From: Bacillota bacterium
Lineage (GTDB): Bacteria; Bacillota; Clostridia; Peptostreptococcales; Anaerovoracaceae
NCBI GenBank assembly: GCA_030536355.1
Contig: JAUNQD010000001.1
Coordinates: 111,709-175,708 of the forward strand
Length of the DNA stretch: 64,000 bases
Direction of reading: 5' to 3'
The notes under the pieces are model-generated. The model searched no databases. It was not told the origin of the DNA and saw only the letters and a list, made by a program, of their open reading frames with translations. This document shows, piece after piece, positions 50,795 to 60,380 of this stretch. The translations under genes were made by a program, and so were the position numbers. Within the stretch, counting starts at the first letter, position 1. Every line of letters begins with the position of its first letter.

Positions 50795-51925
50795 TTACTT
50801 ACTTTCTTCTAAATAATCTATGATTGTTCTTGCTATAGCTTTTGCTAATAACGGCGGCACTGCGTTGCCTATTTGCTGATATTGAGATAGATTTTTCTCC
50901 CATGACATTGTTGTTCTTTTACCACAAAAAACATACGTATCCGGGAACGATTGAAGTCGTGCGCCTTCTCTCGCAGTATAGTTTCTGTTTATGTACGGAT
51001 GAACAAAGTTGCTTTGAAAACTTGCAGGAATAGTTGGTGATGGTCTATCTGGGTAAGGACGCATGTTGTTCTGCGAGTACACTTTGCCGCTTACTTTACT
51101 TGCATCTCCTCTTTGTCTTTGCTGATGTTCTTCTGCAACATCTGCAACTGATTGACCAAATCCAATTTGTTCAAATCTATCAATTAAACGTTTCGTATGT
51201 CTCATCGCTATGTGATTATATACTTTCTCACTGCCTTCTCTTACATATATTTGGTATTCATTTTGTGGGATCATTGGGTACTCTTGAACTTCACAACCTT
51301 CACTTGCACTAATCTGTGGTAAATCCATGATTGCTTCTTCTATAGTTATCTGATCACCTCCAAAAGTAAATCCTTTTGGCTCAATTGCTTCCCCATCAAA
51401 CGGTATATCGTTTCTTATACCAATGAAAAACACTCTTAATCTACTTTGTGGCACTCCAAATTCGGCAGCGTTTAACGTAAATATCTCTAAATTGTATCCT
51501 GCATTTTCAAACTCTGTTCTAATCACCTCTTTTACGGGCTCTTTATCTTTTGTTATCATAGATAAAATTCCCGTAACATTTTCCATTACAAAGAATTTTG
51601 GTTTATAATGCTTTACAAAACGCACAAATTCCATGAACAAACTGTTACGTGGATCTTTAGGATCTCTATTGCCGCTTAATGAAAAACCTTGGCACGGAGG
51701 ACCTCCCACTATACCATCAATAACCACTTCTTTAGAGTTCACCAACTCATCTAAATCAAGAACTTTTGTTATGTCTTCTGTCATTACAAATGTCTCTGGG
51801 TGATTTTTTTTATATGTTTCTGACGCCCATTCGTCTATTTCTACTGCCAATGGAATTTCAAATCCAGCCATTTCAAATCCTGTACTCAATCCTCCACAGC
51901 CAGCAAACAAGTCAATTACTTTCAT
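50795..51925 (-). CDS. DNA (cytosine-5) methyltransferase
   Basis: 376 residues with all main m5C motifs: I DLFAGCGGLSTGFEMAG, IV GGPPCQGFSLSG (catalytic Cys about 79), VI FVMENVTGIL, VIII (QSRLRVFFIGIR), IX and X (YQQIGNAVPPLLAKAI). The target-recognition region lies about 240-310. It protects host DNA from the two nuclease subunits encoded downstream. Only one methyltransferase is present, although asymmetric sites usually need two strand-specific ones; motif spacing gives no hint of a fused second enzyme. Confidence 0.94.
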   Translation of the reverse strand: MKVIDLFAGCGGLSTGFEMAGFEIPLAVEIDEWASETYKKNHPETFVMTEDITKVLDLDELVNSKEVVIDGIVGGPPCQGFSLSGNRDPKDPRNSLFMEFVRFVKHYKPKFFVMENVTGILSMITKDKEPVKEVIRTEFENAGYNLEIFTLNAAEFGVPQSRLRVFFIGIRNDIPFDGEAIEPKGFTFGGDQITIEEAIMDLPQISASEGCEVQEYPMIPQNEYQIYVREGSEKVYNHIAMRHTKRLIDRFEQIGFGQSVADVAEEHQQRQRGDASKVSGKVYSQNNMRPYPDRPSPTIPASFQSNFVHPYINRNYTAREGARLQSFPDTYVFCGKRTTMSWEKNLSQYQQIGNAVPPLLAKAIARTIIDYLEESK

Positions 51926-52040
51926 ATATGTCTCCTGAAGTTTTAATATATCTTTATTATACTATTAGACAATTTTTCATTCAATAGAACAAATGCTTCT
52001 TTTCTTTAGCCATAACTATAATAATCTTTTTTTAGTACGA

Positions 52041-52072
52041 AAAACCGCCCTCAAATTATAAGGACGGTTAAC
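52041..52072 (-). terminator. Possible minus-strand terminator in the 475-base gap
   Basis: CCGTCC / GGGCGG (with one G-U pair) stem, 11-nt loop, then TTTTTCG. No gene upstream on the minus strand between 52072 and 52400 was seen, so it would end an unknown transcript or be accidental. Confidence 0.4.
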
Positions 52073-52274
52073 CATGTGAGCGTTAAATGAAAAAGTAAAA
52101 TAGATTAAAGTAAGTATTTACGAGTAGCGAAGCCTATATATAATCTGCCTAATTAATCTTTTAATAACAAAAAGCTCCTTTTCCTTCAAGCTTTTCTTAC
52201 TTAATCCTTAACGGCCTTGATAGTTAATTATATTTCACAGTTATTTACATGACTAATTAAGGCGTTAGTATATA

Positions 52275-52360
52275 TTGCGTCACAATCACGCAACTTTTTG
52301 CGTTTTATGCTCAATATGGTTTGCGTTTTTATTGACTTTTACGCAACCTTGTGTTATCAT
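52275..52360 (+). promoter_or_regulatory. Promoter with repeated TTGCGT/ACGCAA operator elements
   Basis: TTGACT (52332-52337), 17 bases, TATCAT (52355-52360), 40 bases before the winged-helix gene. Around it are five copies of the hexamer TTGCGT or its complement: 52275, 52288, 52298, 52321, 52341. Two form the palindrome ACGCAA-CTTT-TTGCGT (52288-52303) and two flank the -35 box. Very probably bound by the winged-helix protein encoded next. Confidence 0.7.
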
Positions 52361-52400
52361 CTAAACAACCAAATGAAGAAGAAAGGAATTTATTATTAAT

Positions 52401-53159
52401 ATGAGCGAAATTTTTAAGCTACCCGGATCATCCTATGGCGAATTGATCAAAATCATAAAGGCATACGGTGCAACAAAGCCAGATACGCCCGTACAGTTGT
52501 CGGAATTATCACAGAGCACTGGAATCCCTACTACTGGTGTGAGCAGAAATAATGGATTTTTGGTTCAGCAAAAGCTCGTTACTGAAGGTACCAAAAAAGT
52601 AGCTACCGATATATGCCGCAAGCTAGCAAGTGCATATAATAACAACTTGAACCACGAAGTTCAGATGATCTGGAAAAACATAATAAAGGAAAGCGACTTT
52701 CTATTAAGAATGCTTTTGGTTCTTGAAAACAAATGTACTATGGAACGAAACGAATATATCGGGCATATTATCCATTCATCTGGACAGCTCTCATCTTCAG
52801 CTTCACGTTCTGGAGCAGCAACAATCATCGAAATCCTCAAGATTGCTGAAGTAATAGAAGAAAACGATGGTAATTATTATGTTTCAAAAGAAAAATCATG
52901 CTCCTCTCCAAAAGAGTCAATTCCAATTAATAACGGGGCTGTTATAAAAGCTCCGCCATGCATAAACACGCAAGAATTACCACATCAAAATCCAACTCCA
53001 GCGACTGACGATTATTTTATCCAGCCATACACATGTGAATCAGGGAAAATTGCTGAAATAAGGATACCAAATGATGCCACAAAGGATGACCTGTTGCTTA
53101 TTAAGGATATGTTACTTCTTGTCATGAAGAGAAAATATAAGCTAGATTTAACTGAATAG
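52401..53159 (+). CDS. Winged-helix protein paired with DUF3800
   Basis: 252 residues, not assigned to a named family. N-terminal helix-turn-helix: PVQLSELSQSTGIPTTGVSRNNGFLVQQKLV (about 30-60). A helical middle part (about 80-155) is followed by a Pro/Asn-rich linker (about 165-205) and a C-terminal segment IAEIRIPNDATKDDLLLIKDML, seen also in regulators with a ligand-binding tail. The gene has a promoter with TTGCGT repeats and is eight bases before the DUF3800 gene, so autoregulation is likely. Confidence 0.7.
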   Translation: MSEIFKLPGSSYGELIKIIKAYGATKPDTPVQLSELSQSTGIPTTGVSRNNGFLVQQKLVTEGTKKVATDICRKLASAYNNNLNHEVQMIWKNIIKESDFLLRMLLVLENKCTMERNEYIGHIIHSSGQLSSSASRSGAATIIEILKIAEVIEENDGNYYVSKEKSCSSPKESIPINNGAVIKAPPCINTQELPHQNPTPATDDYFIQPYTCESGKIAEIRIPNDATKDDLLLIKDMLLLVMKRKYKLDLTE

Positions 53160-53167
53160 GAGTCACT

Positions 53168-53896
53168 ATGTCTACGTACCAACTTTTTTTAGACGAATCA
53201 AAACCTAATTCAAATTTTAACAACTTCACTTTGGGCGGAATTGCCATCGAAAGCGATACATATGAACAGCAACTAAAACCTGCTATTCATGCTCTTAAGA
53301 CCCAGTGCTTCGGCAGAACTGATATAATTCTTCATGAGATTGATATACGCAACAGGCGAAACATGTTCGCTGATATTTCCCAGGATCAACAACAAGACTT
53401 TTTTAATAAACTGAACCGTCTTTTTCTTGATAATCCTTGGTTTCATGTTTTAGCCGTTTCTATAAACACCGAGGATTTGTCCACGTTTTATCATGATACC
53501 GACCGCAATGATTTATATTATATTGCTTTACAACTTTTAATGGAAAACTTCACACAACTTCTTTCATTAAAAAATGCTACTGGAGCAATATATTTAGAAT
53601 CTACTGATGATTGCAATAATGCTCGTTTACAAAACTTGTTTCATATTCTTAAAGCTAATGGCACATTGTTTTTGAAAAAGAGAATTCTCCAACAGAGACT
53701 GTCAACAATAAATTTCTCATCTAAAAAAGAAAATATTATTGGGTTACAGGTTGCAGATTTTGTCCCCAACGCCCTCGCTCGTAAAGCTTTGGGTAAAAAA
53801 CAAAAAAACCCTTCCATACTAAACGGAATCGAAGCTCGTTTATACGATGGTGGCATCAATATGAAAAACAGATTTGGCCATAAAGTAATAAAGTAG
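53168..53896 (+). CDS. DUF3800 protein (RNase-H-fold-like)
   Basis: 242 residues. FLDESKPNSNFNNFTLGGI at the N-terminus (DES motif about 8-10), IILHEIDIRN (HE, about 56), YLESTDDCNN, and the closing IIGLQVADFVPNALARK are the DUF3800 landmarks; the acidic residues fit an RNase H-like active site. Function unknown; the family is frequent in phage-defence and mobile regions. In one operon with the winged-helix gene. Confidence 0.83.
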   Translation: MSTYQLFLDESKPNSNFNNFTLGGIAIESDTYEQQLKPAIHALKTQCFGRTDIILHEIDIRNRRNMFADISQDQQQDFFNKLNRLFLDNPWFHVLAVSINTEDLSTFYHDTDRNDLYYIALQLLMENFTQLLSLKNATGAIYLESTDDCNNARLQNLFHILKANGTLFLKKRILQQRLSTINFSSKKENIIGLQVADFVPNALARKALGKKQKNPSILNGIEARLYDGGINMKNRFGHKVIK

Positions 53897-53911
53897 CTTA
53901 TCAAAAAAACA

Positions 53912-53957
53912 TTGACAACGATCCCTCCTGTGATATATTATTATTTCACAGGAGGAA
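53912..53957 (+). promoter_or_regulatory. Promoter-like sequence inside a 10-bp inverted repeat
   Basis: TTGACA (53912-53917), 16 bases, TATATT (53934-53939). CCTCCTGTGA (53924-53933) and TCACAGGAGG (53946-53955) flank the -10 box, and the second arm supplies AGGAGG before an ATG at 53958. The reading frame after it is low-complexity and runs into leuB antisense, so no real product was accepted. Confidence 0.45.
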
Positions 53958-54086
53958 ATGCGTAGCTATTCGTCTTGTGTTAAAAAAAAGAATTGCCTAG
54001 CTTTTCTTTTTTTTTTTTTGACTAAAATAAAATATTTTACATATCATAATAATCCAAGTGAATTTATTAATTTTCACTTAAATATT

Positions 54087-54119
54087 AAGCGGAGGCATAA
54101 TTTAATCTTGCCTCCGCTT
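54087..54119 (-). terminator. Terminator of the leu operon
   Basis: A 10-bp stem AAGCGGAGGC / GCCTCCGCTT with a 13-nt loop, then AATATTT on the minus strand, 12 bases after the leuB stop. Confidence 0.82.
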
Positions 54120-54130
54120 CTCATTTATAT

Positions 54131-55204
54131 CTATATCGCTCCCTCTACCAGATCTCCACATTCCTTAGTCCCAACCGCTTCTTCGCCTTCTTTAGCGATG
54201 TCAGGTGTTCTGTAGCCGTCGTCGAGGACTTTCTTTACCGCTGCTTCGATGGCGTCTGCTTCTTCCAGCAGTCCGAATGTGTATCTCAGCATCATTGCTG
54301 CTGACAGGATAGTTGCCATTGGGTTGGCGATGTTCTGTCCTGCGATGTCAGGTGCTGATCCGTGTACCGGTTCGTACATTCCGAAGTTTCCTGTTGCCAG
54401 GCTTGCTGATGGCAGCATACCGATGGAGCCTGTGATCTGGCTTGCTTCGTCTGACAGGATGTCTCCGAAGATATTGCTTGTAACGATCACGTCAAACTGC
54501 TTTGGTGCTCTCACCAGCTGCATTGCTGCGTTGTCCACGTACAGGTTGTTCAATTCAACTTCAGGGTATTTTTCAGCGACTTCAGCAACTACGCGTCTCC
54601 AAAGTCTGGAGCTTTCCAGTACGTTGGCTTTGTCTACGCTTGTTACCTTCTTGCCGCGCTTCATTGCCATATCAAATGCAACTTCTGCGATCCTTCTTAC
54701 TTCCATTTCGCTGTACTGCTCGATATCGTAAGCCGCAGGACCCAGAGGGGTGTCCCGTATAATCCCCTTTTCACCGAAGTAGATGCCGCCTGTCAGTTCT
54801 CTTACTACTACGATGTCCAGTCCGCCTTCGATGATCTCAGGCTTCAGCGGGCATGCGTCTGACAAGCAGTCGAATACCATCGCCGGTCTCAGGTTTGCAA
54901 AGAGGCCCAGTTCCTTTCTTAGGCCCAGCAGTGCCATTTCAGGTCTTTCGCTGCCCGGCAGGTTATCCCATTTCCAGCCGCCTACAGCGCCTAGAAGAAC
55001 GGCATCTGCCGCTTTGCATGCATCTATTGTTGACTGAGGGAGGCACTGTCCGTATTCATCGATGGCACATCCGCCCGCCAGCACTTTGTTATATTCAAAA
55101 GTATGTCCGTATTTTTCCCCGATCTTGTCCAGAACCTTTAGTGTTTCGCCAACTACCTCAGGGCCGATACCATCGCCGAGGATTACTGCAAGTTTAATGT
55201 TCAT
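54131..55204 (-). CDS. leuB: 3-isopropylmalate dehydrogenase
   Basis: Oxidative decarboxylation of 3-isopropylmalate in leucine synthesis. 357 residues. [32 protein letters not shown] motif ([12 protein letters not shown]), [16 protein letters not shown] and [14 protein letters not shown] are all diagnostic; metal-binding Asp residues are in ILSDEAS. Last gene of leuA-leuC-leuD-leuB. Separated from leuD by a 315-base gap with three hairpins. Confidence 0.97.
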   Translation of the reverse strand: MNIKLAVILGDGIGPEVVGETLKVLDKIGEKYGHTFEYNKVLAGGCAIDEYGQCLPQSTIDACKAADAVLLGAVGGWKWDNLPGSERPEMALLGLRKELGLFANLRPAMVFDCLSDACPLKPEIIEGGLDIVVVRELTGGIYFGEKGIIRDTPLGPAAYDIEQYSEMEVRRIAEVAFDMAMKRGKKVTSVDKANVLESSRLWRRVVAEVAEKYPEVELNNLYVDNAAMQLVRAPKQFDVIVTSNIFGDILSDEASQITGSIGMLPSASLATGNFGMYEPVHGSAPDIAGQNIANPMATILSAAMMLRYTFGLLEEADAIEAAVKKVLDDGYRTPDIAKEGEEAVGTKECGDLVEGAI

Positions 55205-55232
55205 TGTTTTGCTCCTTGATCAAGAGAGTTAT

Positions 55233-55440
55233 TTTGACGAAAACCTGCATTTTTACATATGCTTTCGTTAAAATCACACTCAATTTAATTGTATTTTTAT
55301 CAAAAGTACCGGTCTGGTGATATTAAATTGACGAAATCAAATCATTTCATATGTCACTTCGTCAAAATAATGCTGTTTGATCACGATGAGACTCATGGTT
55401 TTGACGAAACAGCTTCCGGAAACTGCCTTTTTCGTCAAAA
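55233..55440. repeat. Three hairpins with a common TTTTGACGAAA stem between leuD and leuB
   Basis: Inverted pairs at 55233-55273, 55327-55367 and 55399-55440, each about 41-42 bases long. One arm reads TTTTGACGAAA or ATTGACGAAA, the other TTTCGTCAAAA or a one-base variant. The third has an inner palindrome (CAG-TTCCGGAA-CTG). Stems are conserved while loops differ, which suggests a repeat family or a tandem protein/RNase site rather than chance. Confidence 0.75.
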
Positions 55441-55519
55441 CATCTATCTCACTGACCATTATGCAGCCGTGCACACCGCCGCTGCAATACAGGCCATCCA
55501 GATCCGTGCGATCTGAGAT

Positions 55520-56002
55520 TTAGCCTTTGATGCTCTTCATAAGTCCACCCTTTGCCATGATGTCTTTGATGAATTCAGGGAAAGGCTGTGCCTGATATTT
55601 TTCGCCTGTTGTTTCGTTCACGATCACGCCTGTGTCGAAGTCGATGGATACTTCCTGTCCTGCTTCGATGGCTTCGCTGGCTTCTGGGCATTCCAGGATA
55701 GGAAGGCCGATGTTGATGGCGTTTCTGTAGAAGATCCTTGCGAATGTCTTGGCGATAACGCAGTCGATGCCGCTTGCTTTGATTACTGCAGGTGCGTGTT
55801 CTCTTGATGAGCCGCAGCCGAAGTTTTCGCCGCCTACTATGATGTCGCCAACCTTTACTTTGTTTACGAATTCTGCGTCGATGTCTTCCATGCAGTGGGC
55901 TGACAGTTCTTTCATGTCTGCCACGTTCAGGTATCTTGCAGGGATGATAACGTCTGTGTCGACGTTGTCACCATATTTATGGACTGAGCCTTTTGCTTTC
56001 AT
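55520..56002 (-). CDS. leuD: 3-isopropylmalate dehydratase, small subunit
   Basis: 160 residues. [15 protein letters not shown] (about 12-26), [18 protein letters not shown] (about 60-77) and [18 protein letters not shown] are the small-subunit signatures. Works with LeuC to isomerise 2- to 3-isopropylmalate. Length is that of the short archaeal/clostridial type. Ribosome site GGAGGAG. Confidence 0.96.
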   Translation of the reverse strand: MKAKGSVHKYGDNVDTDVIIPARYLNVADMKELSAHCMEDIDAEFVNKVKVGDIIVGGENFGCGSSREHAPAVIKASGIDCVIAKTFARIFYRNAINIGLPILECPEASEAIEAGQEVSIDFDTGVIVNETTGEKYQAQPFPEFIKDIMAKGGLMKSIKG

Positions 56003-56153
56003 ATTTCACTCCTCCTTGCTTGCCTTTTTTGCAAATTACGGCGTTGCTGCTCCTCCCGCAGTACTCACATACTCAAGTATGCTCCGTTCTACGCTCGTCG
56101 CGCGCCTTGCCCTTCGCAAAAAATTCTGCGCAATACTTTTTCTTTCTTCCGAT

Positions 56154-57416
56154 TTATTTCAGATCTGCAGGGCCGCTGATCTTGCCTGTCACTGCGGATG
56201 CCGCTGCAACTGCAGGGCTTGCCAGGTATACTTCTGACTTGACGTGGCCCATTCTGCCTACGAAGTTTCTGTTAGTTGTCGCTACGCATCTTTCGCCCGC
56301 TGCCAGGATACCCATGTGTCCGCCTAGGCAAGGTCCGCATGTCGGTGTGGATACTACGCAGCCTGCGTCGATGAAGATGTCCATGTATCCCAGCTTCATG
56401 CAGTCTTTGTATACCTGCTGTGTTCCCGGGATGATGATGGCTCTGACATCGCGGTGCACCTGGCGGCCTTCCAGGATCTTAGCCGCTGCAGCCATGTCTT
56501 CCAGTCTGCCGTTAGTGCATGATCCGATCACTACCTGATGGATGTCGATGTCTTCTACTTCGTCGATAGTCTTAGTGTTTTCAGGCAGATGCGGGAATGA
56601 TACTGTCGATTTCAGTGCGGACAGATCGATATCATAGGTTTCCGCATATTCGGCGTCCTCATCAGCTTCGAAAACTTTCCATTCGCCTTTTACTCTGCCT
56701 GTCATGTATTCGATAGTTGTTTCGTCTACAGGGAAGATGCCGTTCTTAGCACCTGCTTCGATGGCCATGTTAGCGATACAAAGTCTGTCGTCCATGGAGA
56801 GGCTCGCTACTCCCGGTCCTGTGAATTCCATTGATTTGTAAAGTGCACCGTCTACGCCGATCATTCCGATGATGTGGAGGATCACGTCTTTACCGGAAAT
56901 ATTTTCGCCAAGCTCGCCTGTCAGGTTGAAGCGGATAGCTTCGGGAACTTTGAACCAGGCTTCGCCTGTTGCCATTCCTGCTGCCATGTCTGTGCTTCCC
57001 ACGCCTGTTGAGAATGCTCCCAGCGCGCCGTATGTACATGTATGTGAGTCTGCTCCGATGATGCAGTCGCCTGCTTTGACGATCCCCTGTTCAGGAAGCA
57101 GCGCATGTTCGATACCCATGCGTCCTACATCATAAAAATGTTCTACATCGAATCTCTTGGCAAAAGTCCTGCACTTCATGCACTGTTCTGCCGCCTTGAT
57201 GTCCTTGTTAGGTGTGAAGTGGTCCATGACCAGTGAGATCTTCTCCCTGTCAAAGATGCCGTCGAATCCTGCTTTTTCGAATTCGTTCACTGCTACAGGT
57301 GTTGTTATATCGTTGCCCAGCACCATGTCAAGCTTAGCTCTGATCAGCTGGCCTGCCACTACGCTGTCGAGCCCGGCGTGAGCCGCCAGGATCTTTTGGG
57401 TCATTGTCATTCCCAT
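56154..57416 (-). CDS. leuC: 3-isopropylmalate dehydratase, large subunit
   Basis: 420 residues, aconitase fold. The 4Fe-4S cysteines are in [10 protein letters not shown] (about 299) and [10 protein letters not shown] (about 358-361). [20 protein letters not shown] is the usual substrate-loop motif. The ATG at 57416 follows AAAGGAG; the extension to 57482 overlaps leuA and is rejected. Pairs with leuD downstream. Confidence 0.96.
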   Translation of the reverse strand: MGMTMTQKILAAHAGLDSVVAGQLIRAKLDMVLGNDITTPVAVNEFEKAGFDGIFDREKISLVMDHFTPNKDIKAAEQCMKCRTFAKRFDVEHFYDVGRMGIEHALLPEQGIVKAGDCIIGADSHTCTYGALGAFSTGVGSTDMAAGMATGEAWFKVPEAIRFNLTGELGENISGKDVILHIIGMIGVDGALYKSMEFTGPGVASLSMDDRLCIANMAIEAGAKNGIFPVDETTIEYMTGRVKGEWKVFEADEDAEYAETYDIDLSALKSTVSFPHLPENTKTIDEVEDIDIHQVVIGSCTNGRLEDMAAAAKILEGRQVHRDVRAIIIPGTQQVYKDCMKLGYMDIFIDAGCVVSTPTCGPCLGGHMGILAAGERCVATTNRNFVGRMGHVKSEVYLASPAVAAASAVTGKISGPADLK

Positions 57417-57483
57417 AATGTATCTCCTTTCTATGGGATCGGCTTCGCCGTCCCAACCGAAGCGCAAAGCGCGCCTTTGCATT

Positions 57484-59187
57484 CTATTCTACGAAGTGAT
57501 TCTTCTTATTTTCTCTGTTCAGTGCTGATACCAGCGCATTGACTGAAGCCAGGATGATATCCTCGTGGATACCTACGCCCCAGAACTGGTTGCCATCCCT
57601 ATCCTCGATACAAACGTAAGCTGCAGCCTTTGAATGTGAATCAGCTGACAGAGCGTGTTCGGAGTAAGTGATGAACTTGTAGTCGAATGTGTACGGCGAC
57701 TGCTTCAGCGCATTACTGATAGCGTCCAGACGTCCGTTACCGATGGCTTCGAACTGGTAATCATCGCCTGCCATGCGGACTTCGATCTTAGCGATCATAC
57801 CGTTATTTGATCTGTAGTCGCTTGCCTTTTTGAATACTGCATCAGTGATATCGATCGGATCGAACACATTGACATATTCCTTGGCGAATGCCTGGTAAAC
57901 TTCGACCGGTGACAGCTCCTTGTGTTCGTGGTCAGAGATGTCCTTGATCATGTAGCCCAGCTCTTCTCTCATCTGAGGCGGGATCACATAACCGAAGTTC
58001 TGTTCCAGGATGTGTGCTACGCCGCCCTTGCCGGACTGGCTGTTGATACGGATAACGTCTGCTTCGTATTCTCTGCCGATGTCTTTCGGGTCGATGAGCA
58101 GATATGGTACGTCCCAGTAAGGTCTGTCGTCGTTGATACGGCAGCGCATTCCCTTACTGATAGCATCCTGATGGGATCCTGAGAATGCCGCGAATACGAG
58201 GCTTCCGCCGTAAGGCTGTCTAGGATGCACCTTCAAGTCTGTATATTTTTCATAGTTTTCTACGACTTCCGGCATGTTGGAGAAATCCAGCTCAGGATCA
58301 ACGCCGTGGGAGAAAAGGTTCATCGCCAATGTCACGATGTCCACGTTGCCTGTTCTTTCACCGTTACCGAAGAGCGTTCCTTCGATACGGTCGCCGCCTG
58401 CCAGCATTCCCAGCTCAGCCGCTGCAACGCCTGTTCCTCTGTCATTATGAGGGTGGAGCGAGATGCAGAGTTTCTCTCTTCCGTGCAGGTTCGCGCACAT
58501 GTATTCGATCTGCGAAGCATATACGTGAGGCATGGACATTTCTACTGTTGCCGGCAGATTGATGATGATCTCTCTGTCAGCATCGCCTTCTCTCCATGTA
58601 TCGATAACTGCGTTTGAGATCTCTACTGCAAAGTCCAGCTCTGTTCCCGTAAAGCTTTCAGGTGAGTATTCGAATGCAAAGTCTGTGTCCGGATTCTTCG
58701 CTGCATGCATGTTCATCAGCTGTGCGCCTTCTACTGCGATCTTGATGATCTCAGGCTTTTCCTTCTTGAAGACCTGTTCTCTCTGAGCTACAGATGTAGA
58801 ATTGTAAAGGTGCACTACTGCCTTCTTAACGCCTTTCAGGGCGTCGAAGGTTTTCTTGATGATATGCTTTCTTGACTGAGTCAACACCTGGATCCTTACA
58901 TCATCAGGTATCAGCTTGTCATCTACCAGTTTTCTCAGGAACTGGTATTCTGTTTCCGATGCTGCAGGGAATCCGACTTCGATTTCCTTGAATCCCAGTG
59001 AAACGAGATATTTGAAGAAGTCGACCTTTTCCTGGAGGCTCATAGGTACGATCAGTGCCTGGTTGCCGTCTCTTAAGTCTACGCTGCACCAGCGAGGTGC
59101 TTTCTCGATATGATCTTTTTTGACCCATTCGTTATGGGGCGTCGGTGGCGGGAAGTATCCCACTTGGTATTTGTCGTAGTTTTTCAT
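57484..59187 (-). CDS. leuA: 2-isopropylmalate synthase
   Basis: First committed step of leucine synthesis: acetyl-CoA plus 2-oxoisovalerate. 567 residues, the long LeuA2-type. The catalytic [13 protein letters not shown] is at about 37-49; metal-binding HPHNDRGTG (about 240) and [10 protein letters not shown] follow; the C-terminal regulatory domain (about 430-560) should bind leucine. Preceded by a leucine T-box (CTC specifier), so it is induced by uncharged tRNA-Leu. First gene of leuA-leuC-leuD-leuB. Confidence 0.96.
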   Translation of the reverse strand: MKNYDKYQVGYFPPPTPHNEWVKKDHIEKAPRWCSVDLRDGNQALIVPMSLQEKVDFFKYLVSLGFKEIEVGFPAASETEYQFLRKLVDDKLIPDDVRIQVLTQSRKHIIKKTFDALKGVKKAVVHLYNSTSVAQREQVFKKEKPEIIKIAVEGAQLMNMHAAKNPDTDFAFEYSPESFTGTELDFAVEISNAVIDTWREGDADREIIINLPATVEMSMPHVYASQIEYMCANLHGREKLCISLHPHNDRGTGVAAAELGMLAGGDRIEGTLFGNGERTGNVDIVTLAMNLFSHGVDPELDFSNMPEVVENYEKYTDLKVHPRQPYGGSLVFAAFSGSHQDAISKGMRCRINDDRPYWDVPYLLIDPKDIGREYEADVIRINSQSGKGGVAHILEQNFGYVIPPQMREELGYMIKDISDHEHKELSPVEVYQAFAKEYVNVFDPIDITDAVFKKASDYRSNNGMIAKIEVRMAGDDYQFEAIGNGRLDAISNALKQSPYTFDYKFITYSEHALSADSHSKAAAYVCIEDRDGNQFWGVGIHEDIILASVNALVSALNRENKKNHFVE

Positions 59188-59275
59188 GTTGTCATTTCCT
59201 TTCCAGATGTGCGACGCGGGGTGCGATCGGGATCGCGTTCGAGCTGCGCGCTGTATCGAAGATACAGACAGCTTA

Positions 59276-59568
59276 TAAAAAGAAAAGCCTTCATCTCAAA
59301 CTAAGAGACGAAGGCATTGCCTGCGCGGTACCACTCTTATTGGTATGCTATTTCGGCCTTGGCCGTCTCGCGAAAGTCTGCAGACTGCCAGCCTGCCCTT
59401 TGCACGAAAGATCACATACCCACTTTAAGCTTTCTGCTCCCGGGTGAGACATTTGACTCCGTATACAGCCTCGCACCACCCGGCTGCTCTCTGAAATACT
59501 TATATCAAACTTATTCCGTTCATCGCATCTTTATTATGTTGTTAAATCGGCTGTCGCCGTTTTCGTTA
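59276..59568 (-). ncRNA. Leucine T-box leader of the leu operon
   Basis: The minus strand shows stem I, a specifier loop TGTCTCAC with CTC at 59448-59446, the T-box AGTGGTACCGCG (59335-59324) and an intrinsic terminator (stem 59315-59287, GCCTTCGTCTC / GAGATGAAGGC, then TTTTCTTTTT). It lies about 90 bases before leuA. A close copy stands upstream of nifJ at 38609-38904. Confidence 0.96.
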
Positions 59569-59574
59569 TGTAAT

Positions 59575-59603
59575 AATATATATTAGGAAATTTTATTTGT
59601 CAA
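59575..59603 (-). promoter_or_regulatory. Promoter of the leu operon
   Basis: TTGACA (59603-59598), 17 bases, TATATT (59580-59575) on the minus strand, just before the T-box RNA. Confidence 0.82.
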
Positions 59604-59649
59604 CCGCTTAAACGCGTTAAAGCGGTCATGTTTTTGATATTATTTTGCT

Positions 59650-60066
59650 TTATCTCCACATGCACTGTCTTGCGGCTTTCTTGTACCAGTTCAGGACTAC
59701 CAGTGTGATAGCAGGAGGCAGCAGGTCGCCGGCCTTGGCGATATCTGCGAAGATACCGATACCTGTCAACAGTGCGAATGCGATAACTACATAACCTGCC
59801 AGCTTGGAGAACTCGACCAGCTTAGTTGTCGGTTCCTGTGAACCCGACTTGACATATCTTCGTCCGTTGAATCCCAGCCAGAGTTTAGCGACTAAGAGAA
59901 CTACGAACAGCAGCGTGCTCACTAACACATAGATGGGGCTTGTCGCTGCGCCTTTGAACACAGCCATCAGGCCAACTGCTTTTGGCAGCATAGAAAGCAC
60001 GTCCCAAATACCTAAAAACAGCAGCAGCCCGCTGTACATTTTTAAATTATATCTTGCATTATCCAT
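59650..60066 (-). CDS. Hypothetical membrane protein, four helices
   Basis: 138 residues. Hydrophobic segments at about 10-28, 42-64, 86-106 and 112-126. Loops are short; NGRRYVKSGSQEP links helices 2 and 3. No family recognised. It is between the leu T-box promoter and ilvB with its own strand-specific ribosome site (AAAGGAA). Role unknown. Confidence 0.7.
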   Translation of the reverse strand: MDNARYNLKMYSGLLLFLGIWDVLSMLPKAVGLMAVFKGAATSPIYVLVSTLLFVVLLVAKLWLGFNGRRYVKSGSQEPTTKLVEFSKLAGYVVIAFALLTGIGIFADIAKAGDLLPPAITLVVLNWYKKAARQCMWR

Positions 60067-60238
60067 AAGTTATATTCCTTTTCTTTGTATGATAATTCTT
60101 ATGCTATTCTATCGCAAAGCACCTGCCCTCTGCAACTATATCTTGCGCTTTGCATGAACAATTTGGCTGTTTTTGTGTAACTAAACTACGATTTTATAAA
60201 TTCGTTGTGTTTCAAGCACAATTTCTTGAAAATTGGGG

Positions 60239-60266
60239 TTGCTTTTATTTTTCTTACATATATAAT
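60239..60266 (+). promoter_or_regulatory. Promoter of the ilvBNCD operon
   Basis: TTGCTT, a 16-bp spacer and TATAAT. The 110-base leader to ilvB holds no T-box, riboswitch or leader peptide I can recognise. Confidence 0.65.
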
Positions 60267-60380
60267 AGAGATTGTGGGCGATAAATGGCTGAATTCTGCG
60301 GATTTCGGCGATTTCGAAGCACCTTGCGATAGGCGGCTGCCCGCGCCTACTAGAAGAAGATTTTTACTAAGGAGGAATAA

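Noticed and set aside
39006..53896. CRISPR array in the defence-like island
   Set aside because: No regularly spaced direct repeats were seen; the Cas4-like N-terminus of the DUF2779 protein is not accompanied by cas genes.
39006..53896. Prophage
   Set aside because: No capsid, terminase, portal, tail, lysis or integrase gene; the sigma factor and HNH-like protein alone do not show it.
53958..54215. Frame of 85 codons after the promoter-like element
   Set aside because: Low complexity and it continues antisense into leuB; only the ribosome site is convincing.
60267..60380. Possible leader peptide or T-box before ilvB
   Set aside because: No T-box sequence, no run of Leu/Val/Ile codons and no strong terminator were found.
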